Assembly: GCF_019320115.1 (NCBI RefSeq) | Contig: NC_089581.1 | Location: 70,328,448 to 70,392,447 of the forward strand | DNA length: 64,000 nucleotides | DNA from: Miscanthus floridulus | Taxonomy: Eukaryota; Streptophyta; Magnoliopsida; Poales; Poaceae | Direction: 5' to 3' | In this document: positions 57,966 through 64,000 of the stretch, one piece after another | Position numbering within the stretch: the stretch's first letter is position 1 | Layout: every line of letters begins with the position of its first letter | Notes under the pieces: model-generated | Told to the model about the DNA's origin: nothing | What the model saw: only the letters and a program-made list of their open reading frames with translations | The model's database searches: none | Position numbers and translations under genes: made by a program

Positions 57966-58190
57966 GGATCGAGGCAGATGCGGTGGCGGAAGGCTAGATC
58001 CGGTGGCGCTCCTTCCCTCCCTTCCCTTGCTCGCGGATCCGGTGGCCGGAGGCCGGATCTCGGTGGCGGGCGGCCGGATCTTAGCTACCGAAGGCCGAAT
58101 CCAGCGGCGGGCGGCCGGATCCCAGCGGTCCGATGAGGATGCTGTCACCGGCGTGTAGCTACGGTGGCGGCCCATGGATGAGCTCGCTGG
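57966..58190. repeat. GC-rich short tandem repeats in the CACTA right part
   Basis: Degenerate 21- to 24-base units with GCGGCCGGATC cores. Any peptide read from them (IRPPAT repeats) is a by-product. They may be remnants of the CACTA interior. Confidence 0.6.
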
Positions 58191-58528
58191 GCTTATCCAC
58201 GGGTTTTCTTTTTTTTTCCTTTTTTTTTTACCGAGGCGGGCATTTGAACCGCCTCGGTAAATCAATCATTTACCATGACCTTTTGACCGCATTTGAACCG
58301 ATAAGTTGCCCGCCTTGGGAAATCCCTTTTGCCCATCTCGGTTAAGTTTACTGTAGTAGTGAGTTATATAGAAATTTTATAGAAATCAGTTTATTTTTCA
58401 CAAGAAAAAACGTAGGAAGTAGAAAAAAATCCCACGTTCCAGGTCTTATTCCATACATAATATTAGTGCACCCGAAAATAAAATCCAAATCTAACTTAAA
58501 CGCATTGAAGGTATGGTAGGTATACTAT

Positions 58529-59458
58529 CTAGTAGCCAGCAGGAGCGTTGGCGAGCAGCGCTTGTGCTTGTGTGTCGTACTTAAATCCTTGGCTCCTGGA
58601 ATGATCGGCCGCCCAGATGAAGATTCCGTAGAGCTTGCCCTGCGACTGCAGCGTCTGGCAAGCGCTGAGCGACGTGTTGATGGGCACCGACGTCGTGGTG
58701 GGCGCCGTGGTGAAGCTGGCCAGGATGTTGCCCCCAGGGTAGTTGACGAGCTGCTGGTTGAAGAAGTCCACGTACTGCGCCTCCGTCGTGCTGGCGCCGT
58801 AGGCGTAGAACTGGAAGTTGACGTAGTCTATGACGCTCCCGTAGCTCGCCCACAGCGCCTGGTAATGGCGCTGCACGTCGGCGTTGCCGTACGGCGCGAT
58901 GGAAGCGAACTTGATCACGCCGTTGCGCTTGAGCGTGGTCACCAGGCGGCCGATGCACTCGGCGAAGGTGGCCGGGTCTGCCTGGAACTGTTCGTAGTCG
59001 ATGTCGATGCCGTCCAGGTTGTACTCCTGGACGATGCTGGTCAGGGAGGACACGGCGTTCTGCACCCACGAGTCCACGGAGGTGATGTTGAAGAACACCG
59101 GCCGGTCGTTCACGGTGGCGCCGCCGAGGCTGACGGCCACCCGCACGTTCGGGTTGCTCTGCTTGATGGCGGCCACCGCGGAGGCCGTCAGCACCGAGTT
59201 CTGCCAGAAGATGTTGAACTGCCCGTTGGTCGGGGTGGGCGGCTCCGTGGCGGTGGTGTAGTCGATGACGAAGGCCATGATGAAGTCAAACCGGACTCTC
59301 GGGTTGATGGGAACGTCGGTGAACTTGACGCCATTGAAGATGGCGCCGATGTAGTCCCGGAACAGGTTGGAGTTGGCTGCGCTGGCCATTGGGACATGGA
59401 CATGGACGGCTACAAGAGCCGGGACAAGTACTAATGCAATCAGCTTCGAGCAGCCCAT
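58529..59458 (-). CDS. GH18 class III / bulb-type chitinase-like protein, secreted
   Basis: A single exon encodes 309 residues from ATG 59458 to TAG 58529. Residues 1-28 (MGCSKLIALVLVPALVAV and on to ASA) form a signal peptide, so the protein enters the secretory pathway. The mature part starts with NLFRDYIGAIFNGVKFTDV and has the GH18 barrel motifs VRVAVSLGG and LDGIDIDYE; Asp-x-Asp-x-Glu with the catalytic Glu is intact. The C-terminal GIFIWAADHS fits strand 8. This layout matches 'chitinase 2'-like proteins of bulbs and grasses, a family that also includes narbonin-like and xylanase-inhibitor relatives. Probable role: chitin hydrolysis or carbohydrate binding in defence or storage. It is intact, with its own TATA box and no close gene neighbour. 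Activity is inferred, not shown. Confidence 0.92.
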   Translation of the reverse strand: MGCSKLIALVLVPALVAVHVHVPMASAANSNLFRDYIGAIFNGVKFTDVPINPRVRFDFIMAFVIDYTTATEPPTPTNGQFNIFWQNSVLTASAVAAIKQSNPNVRVAVSLGGATVNDRPVFFNITSVDSWVQNAVSSLTSIVQEYNLDGIDIDYEQFQADPATFAECIGRLVTTLKRNGVIKFASIAPYGNADVQRHYQALWASYGSVIDYVNFQFYAYGASTTEAQYVDFFNQQLVNYPGGNILASFTTAPTTTSVPINTSLSACQTLQSQGKLYGIFIWAADHSRSQGFKYDTQAQALLANAPAGY

Positions 59459-59543
59459 TGTTAAAGTATCTTTGCTTTGCAATGGCCAATGGTTGGTTGG
59501 ATTGGTGGAGGTGGAGGTGGAGCTGCAAATTAAAAGAGCATCG

Positions 59544-59556
59544 GGGTATTTATATA
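59544..59556 (-). promoter_or_regulatory. TATA box of the chitinase-like gene
   Basis: On the minus strand, ATATATATAAATACCCC lies about 90 bases upstream of the ATG. This predicts transcription start near 59515 and a leader of about 60 bases. Confidence 0.65.
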
Positions 59557-59599
59557 TATCTGTATGTACGGGCAGGCGAATGCCAATCGAGATTATCAG

Positions 59600-61201
59600 A
59601 TTAGTATAAATATATTTTTTTTCAAAGAAAATTAAATGGCGTTGAACTTTGAACAGTGGACTTTTCTACTACTACTACTAAGTCTGAACGTAGCAGATCA
59701 CGTCAGAGATGTCAGCATCCAGATTGAAGGAAGCTCATCAAAGTGAAACTGAATATGCTCCTCAGTAGCTGACCCTTACCCATGCAGTCAATGGATACGG
59801 AAGTAGTAATGCTAGCAGAAAAGGTAGACGATCGAAGAGAATAGATTACTGAAGATTATAACATTCTCTGAATGTTAGGTGCGCTACTGTGTTTTGATCT
59901 TCATTGCAGTGTTTGCTTCTTCCAAACAAATCTTGCAGCAGGTAACGAGAAAGTGCCTCCAACTTGGCATTTGAAGGTCTGGCAACAGCTCGGAGAAACG
60001 ACTAATCTTGCAAACACATCTTGTTGGTCCACTTCCAGAAGATACAAATGAGAGGCTAGGTACATATACCCAACCTACAGTTGACTTCAGAGATCAAATA
60101 CACCACTATGTTGGCTTGGAATTTATCAAAGGTACCAGGGAAAAAATGCTCTTGTTTGATCTAGATGCACAGTTTGTGGGCGTGGGGCTAAATCCCTCAC
60201 TTTCCCTGTTCTTATTAGTTACAGTGACAAGAGAAAAGGAAAGGACAGCTGCTATGTTGGACTGTTTCAAATGGATTATATAGGAGTATGTCTGAGAGTT
60301 GGACCTGCAGCGTGCTATTGGATACAAGTTCTGGTTTCAGGCTACTAACTTTGACCAAGAACGACGTGAAAATACAATACACTGAAAAGGACATGTGACA
60401 ACACAAATTAGAAGAAACAATACTTTTCTGCAGATATTCGAGAAGATATGCACTGAATGGAAATCTGATGTAGCACCAGCTAATGATTCGCAGAAGTAGC
60501 ACTTGATGTTTGCCCTCCACTGGCACTACATAGAAAACTAACTACTGATTTAGCCAGCACCAATTTGCTCGGGTCTGACGGCTTTGTTGTCGTCGTCGTC
60601 GTTGTTGTTGTACAGTTGTAGACATCACAAGTTAGCTGCTTCCTTGTAGCCTCACTTCACAGTCTCAAAGACAGAAAGTGTTGCACCAACTACTGAAGAA
60701 GATTCAGAAGACATTCATCCGAATTCCAAATACAATAGACAGATTGACACGAACCCTGGACAAAAGGAAAGTATCAGGTTTCAATTGTAAACCTGGTAAC
60801 TAGTTCAGACCTGACAGAGAAACCCAATAAACGAAACTCGAGGCAATTGAAATGGCCAAAACGATCCATACGAGCACCCTGACATACAAGCCAGACACAG
60901 AATTCTGCCAAGCAAGTAGTGATTACAATTTGGCAGACAGGAAGAATAGATAGGGAAAGGTGCTATAGAAAAATGTTTGTGTCCAAATGTAGACTAGCGA
61001 GCTGACGAGATGCGTCATCAGTAGACACAAACACACACTTGTATTAGAATGCATGGAAGTATTTCAAGAGCACATGCATTATCTTTTTTGAAAACTGCAT
61101 TATCTTAACAAATGGTCACAGACATAGCAGGTGACAATTTGAGCGAGATTTATTTTATTCTCCCTTATATTCTTGCTACAATATTTGATCAAGCTAAAGT
61201 C
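59600..61201. other. Upstream region of the chitinase-like gene; unidentified ORF piece
   Basis: No certain gene. A frame at about 59999-60280 (+) reads VGPLPEDTNERLGTY and DQIHHYVGLEFIKGT and looks protein-like rather than random, but it has no obvious start. I do not recognise the family; it could be an exon or captured fragment of a host gene. The rest is A/T-rich intergenic sequence. Confidence 0.35.
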
Positions 61202-61631
61202 TGTTGGTCCCGAGATCTCGTGCACGGGTAAGCCGACCGTTCACCGGCGTTCTCGCTCTCTATAGCTAGAGGTAGAAGAAGGGAGGGAGAATAGAGCGCA
61301 CACACATAGCACAAGCACCAACGTTGGCCGGAGCTCTGCAAGGGAGATGGCAAAATTGAACTCGCTCACTTTACTGAGTTGCAGTGGGAAGCTATATGTA
61401 TAACTCTACCCATCTAATCCTAGTACACAAACATGCCAGGCTGTCATGCTGCTACAGTGACTAGATGTGACAGCAGGACTGACTTTGGCGTCTGCCCCTG
61501 CTGTGGCTATAGTGCGGCAGGGGAGCCTTTCGGCGCCTGCCCCTATCGCGGCTACAGTGCATCAGTAGGGGAGCCCTTTCGGCGCCTGTCCCTGCCACGC
61601 GTACAGAGGGAGAGCAGCAGATTACTTTACA
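61202..61631 (-). repeat. Copia 3' LTR (about 430 bp)
   Basis: The minus strand runs TGTAAAGTAATCTGC ... GGGACCAACA, with TG/CA ends. It contains two copies of a CCTTTCGGCGCCTG unit (about 61524-61590). The flank at 61197-61201 is AAGTC; the partner flank is outside the window. Confidence 0.7.
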
Positions 61632-61779
61632 ATTCTTTCCCTAATCTTGCTGCTAACCCTAGAACCTCCATCATACCGATCATCTTCTTCAGCTCCGTGA
61701 ACCAAAGACGACCGAGCGGCTTGGTAGGGACGTCCGCGAGTTGCCGACCATTTTCGATGAACTCGATGACGATCTGCCC

Positions 61780-63128
61780 TCAATCGACACAGTCCCTTAG
61801 TAAGAGGAACTTGACGTCGATGTCCTTGCTCCGGTCATGGAGAATCGGATTCTTCGCGAGGGCGATGGCGGTCTGGTTGTCCACCATCAGTGCTGGTGGG
61901 TGAGCTTCAACACCGGTTAGCTCGCCCAGCAGCCGACGCAGCCACACAGCTTGGCACACCGCTGTGGCCGCCGCCACGTACTCTGCCTCGCACATGGATA
62001 GCGCCACCACCTTCTGTTTCAGCGACAGCCATGAGATTGGAGCTGACCCGAGGAAGACGAGCACGCCAGAGGTGCTTCACCGTCCGTCGATGACCCTGCC
62101 ATGTCTGCATCGATGAACACAGTAAGCTGCAACCCACTTCCGTCGGTTTTGGGGAAGACGATCCCCTGATCCACCATCCCCTTGACGTAGCGCAACAACC
62201 GCTTCACTACGGCCCAGTGATCCTCTCGAAGATCCTCCATGAAGCGGCTGGCGTAGCCCACGGCGAACGCAATGTCTGGCCTCGTGTGGACTAGATAGCG
62301 TAGACTATCAACGATGCTCTGGTAGAGTGTTGCTTCTACCTTTGCCGTGGTACTGGCCTTCGTCAGCTTCATCCGTTCCTCCATCGGAGTCATGCATGGC
62401 TTGCACTCAGCTTTGACGCTCCGCTCCAACAACTTTGAGGCATACGTGCTCTGACAGAGCATGAGCACCTCCTTCCCCTGTCTCACCTCAATGCCGAGGT
62501 AGTAGGAGAGCGCGCCGAGATTGCTCATTCTAAAATGAGCCACCATCTTGCGCTTGAAGCTATCGATGTCATGTGCACGCGCACCAGTGACGATCAAGTC
62601 GTCCACATACACGCCGACGATGAGCTCCTCCTTCCCCCATCACCGCGTGTAGAGCGCGTGCTCGGTTGCGCACCGCGTGAACCTAAGCTCACCCAGCGTG
62701 GCATCAAGCTTGGCGTTCCATGCTCGTGGGTCCTGCCGTAGCCTGTAGAGCGCCTTACGTAGTCAGAGCACCCTGTACTCCATTCCCTTGACGACGAAAC
62801 TCGAAGGTTGCCTGACAAAGACCGTCTCCGCCAGCTCGCCATTGAGGAAGGCCGATTTTACATCCAAGTGATGGATGCGCCAGTCCTTCGCTGCTGTCAA
62901 AGCCAGCAACAGCCAGATAGACTCCATGTGTGTTACTAGCGCAAAGACTTCCTCGAAGTCGATGCCCTCGTGCTGGACAAAGCCTCGGGCGACGAGGCAC
63001 GCCTTGTGCTTGACAATGGCGCCGCGCTCGTCCCGCTTGACCTTGTACAGCCACTTCAGGACAATCGGACGGCATCCTGGAGGTGGATCGATGAGCTCCC
63101 AAGTCTCGGTTTCCTCGATCACCTTCAT
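61780..63128 (-). pseudogene. Copia reverse transcriptase and RNase H
   Basis: RT starts near 63128 (TWELIDPPPGCRPIVLKWLY) with DVKSAFLNGELAETVFV and, after a stop near 62763, an intact YVDDLIVTGA catalytic box. LGIEVRQGK and YLVHTRPDIAFAVG follow. RNase H has SLKQKVVALSMCEAEYVAAA, DNQTAIALAKNPI and KDIDVKFLLLRDCV. There is one frame change near 62040. A remnant of an otherwise ordinary Copia pol. Confidence 0.88.
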
Positions 63129-63349
63129 CTACTACAGCATCGCCCATCGCCAATTTGCATCACGCTCGGCAAACGTGGGTGGTTCCTCTGCACTGACGAG
63201 AAGCAGCTCTGGGCCATTGAGCAGCCGACCCACCGGGCCTAAGGACCCTCTGCCACCGATGATGTCGTCCAGCCTACGGAACCGTACCTCCTCACCATCG
63301 TGGAAGGCATCCACGAACTCAGTGACTTCGCTTGGAGGTGAGGCGAACT

Positions 63350-63690
63350 CGATCTACGTCGATGGAGTCCGCTGTTCCACCGGAGTGGTCGGCATAGCAC
63401 CTGGGGTGCTTGGCACCCCGGCTGCAATGCTCAACACCACTCCTGGAGTGCTCGACACCCCTCTCGGAGTGCTCGGCACCACTCTAGGAGTGCTCGGCAC
63501 CAGTCTTGGAGTGGTCGGCACCACTGCAAGACATCTCAGCTTCGCTACGGGAGCGTTCGACACCTGTCCTGGAGTGGTTGGTACCACTGTAGGACCACTC
63601 GGCACCACTCTTGGAATGCTTGGCACCCCTCTTGGAGTGCTTGACACCGCCCAGGAGTGCTCAGCTCTGTTGCTGGAGTGGTCGGCACCT
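63350..63690 (-). repeat. Expanded Pro-Thr-rich linker repeats in Copia pol
   Basis: Between the integrase end and RT, the minus strand encodes many degenerate copies of a seven-residue unit, for example VPSTPRVVPSTPRG. At DNA level these are about 21-base units with GGAGTGCTCGGCACC on the plus strand. Copia elements normally have a shorter variable linker here. Confidence 0.75.
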
Positions 63691-63787
63691 CCTCTCCAAC
63701 GTCTCCACCACCGTGGATGACCAAGTGCCCGATGACAAAGGTGCTAGTGAAGCCGCCAGCTTTCCCCATGCCCGAACTATCCCAGTC

Positions 63788-63985
63788 CTAGGCTGCCTTC
63801 TCGTCGAACACGACGTCGCACAAGACAACCACCTTGCCTCCACATGGGTCATAGAGCCGGTACGCCTTGGTACCTTCCTCATAGCCCAGGAGCACCATCG
63901 GTGTGCTCCTGTCCTCTAGCTTGGTGTGGACCGGCTTTGTCTTCTTGACGTGGCCAATACAGCCAAATGTTCGGAGGAAGGACAC
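63788..63985 (-). pseudogene. Copia integrase C-terminal region (SH3-like part)
   Basis: FLRTFGCIGHVKKTKPVHTK, then MVLLGYEEGTKAYRLYDP and VVVLCDVVFDEKAA. These are the usual landmarks after the integrase catalytic core in Copia polyproteins. Open across the segment; the catalytic core lies beyond the right edge. Confidence 0.85.
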
Positions 63986-64000
63986 GCTTGGTTTGCACCC

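Larger units (their letters stand above)
49811..58361. mobile_element. CACTA transposon, non-autonomous, with nested retroelements
   Basis: It starts CACTACTACGATAAAACTTA and ends TAAGTTTACTGTAGTAGTG, inverted CACTA-type ends. AGT flanks both sides (49808-49810, 58362-58364), the expected 3-bp duplication. Subterminal ACCGAGGCGG repeats lie within about 300 bases of each end. The element's own sequence is only about 460 bases on the left and 400 on the right, with no transposase. The rest is a Copia insertion. Confidence 0.88.
61202..64000 (-). mobile_element. Copia retrotransposon, 3' part
   Basis: Minus-strand order: integrase C-terminal part (63985), a Pro/Thr-rich linker, reverse transcriptase, RNase H, polypurine tract (AGGGAAAGAAT), then the 3' LTR. 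The 5' part lies beyond the window. Stops and frame changes break the polyprotein. Confidence 0.85.

Noticed and set aside
57909..58265. Frames with IRPPAT-type repeats at the CACTA right end
   Set aside because: Encoded by short GC-rich tandem repeats, with partial overlap of the Copia remnant; no gene.
58562..59434. 290-codon frame opposite the chitinase gene
   Set aside because: Antisense shadow of a GC-rich gene, with no recognisable motif and no plausible start.
61433..61903. 156-codon plus-strand frame at the Copia 3' LTR
   Set aside because: It spans the LTR and the antisense of RNase H; no independent evidence of coding.

Overview
The window looks like intergenic DNA from a large, repeat-rich grass genome (Poaceae, most likely a panicoid/Andropogoneae species such as sugarcane, sorghum or Miscanthus). 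This is inferred from the MITE families, the Tat-lineage Gypsy elements carrying an antisense gene, the CACTA element and the two host genes. Only two intact host genes are present in 64 kb. No tRNA, rRNA or CRISPR locus was seen.

Host genes. A 3-ketoacyl-CoA synthase gene (KCS, very-long-chain fatty acid elongation) lies at 5008-10087 (+). It has two exons joined in phase 0 across a 3.5-kb intron, and its Cys-His-Asn catalytic triad is intact. A single-exon GH18 class III/bulb-type chitinase-like gene lies at 58529-59458 (-), with a signal peptide and an intact DGIDIDYE active-site motif. Both have TATA boxes at sensible distances.

Left flank (1-5000). The 3' end of a LINE is followed by a 3.2-kb block (893-4131). 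The block holds a reverse-strand LINE endonuclease fragment, two non-autonomous hAT elements with 8-bp target duplications, a TRIM nested in one of them, and several MITEs. A near-copy of this block recurs at 33.2-36.7 kb.

Centre (12097-48442). This is one nested insertion. The outer element is a Ty3/Gypsy Tat retrotransposon on the minus strand, with 1210-bp LTRs and TSD ATTAG. Its 3' LTR is split by an inner Tat element on the plus strand (12515-29188, LTRs about 1340 bp, TSD AGGAT). Each has gag, protease, RT, RNase H, a second RNase H domain and integrase, all decayed by stops and frameshifts. The inner element also has an antisense multi-exon gene with its own TATA box. Both elements carry captured fragments of the host 60S ribosomal protein L8 (uL2) coding sequence, tandemly amplified inside each element. 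Inside the outer element sits a 5.1-kb composite with 1.1-kb inverted arms (33214-38341), flanked by directly repeated copies of a 2.2-2.7-kb piece of the retrotransposon.

Right flank. A CACTA transposon (49811-58361, TSD AGT) holds a truncated Copia element, whose LTR holds a 4.46-kb solo LTR of Tekay type. After the chitinase gene, a decayed minus-strand Copia element (61202 to the window end) closes the window.

How it fits together. KCS and the chitinase are ordinary, unrelated host genes. Everything else is layered transposition whose order can be read from target duplications and from filled/empty site comparisons. The most unusual material is the repeated presence of uL2 gene fragments in the Tat elements, the spliced antisense gene, and the long inverted-repeat composite that shares sequence with the KCS upstream region.
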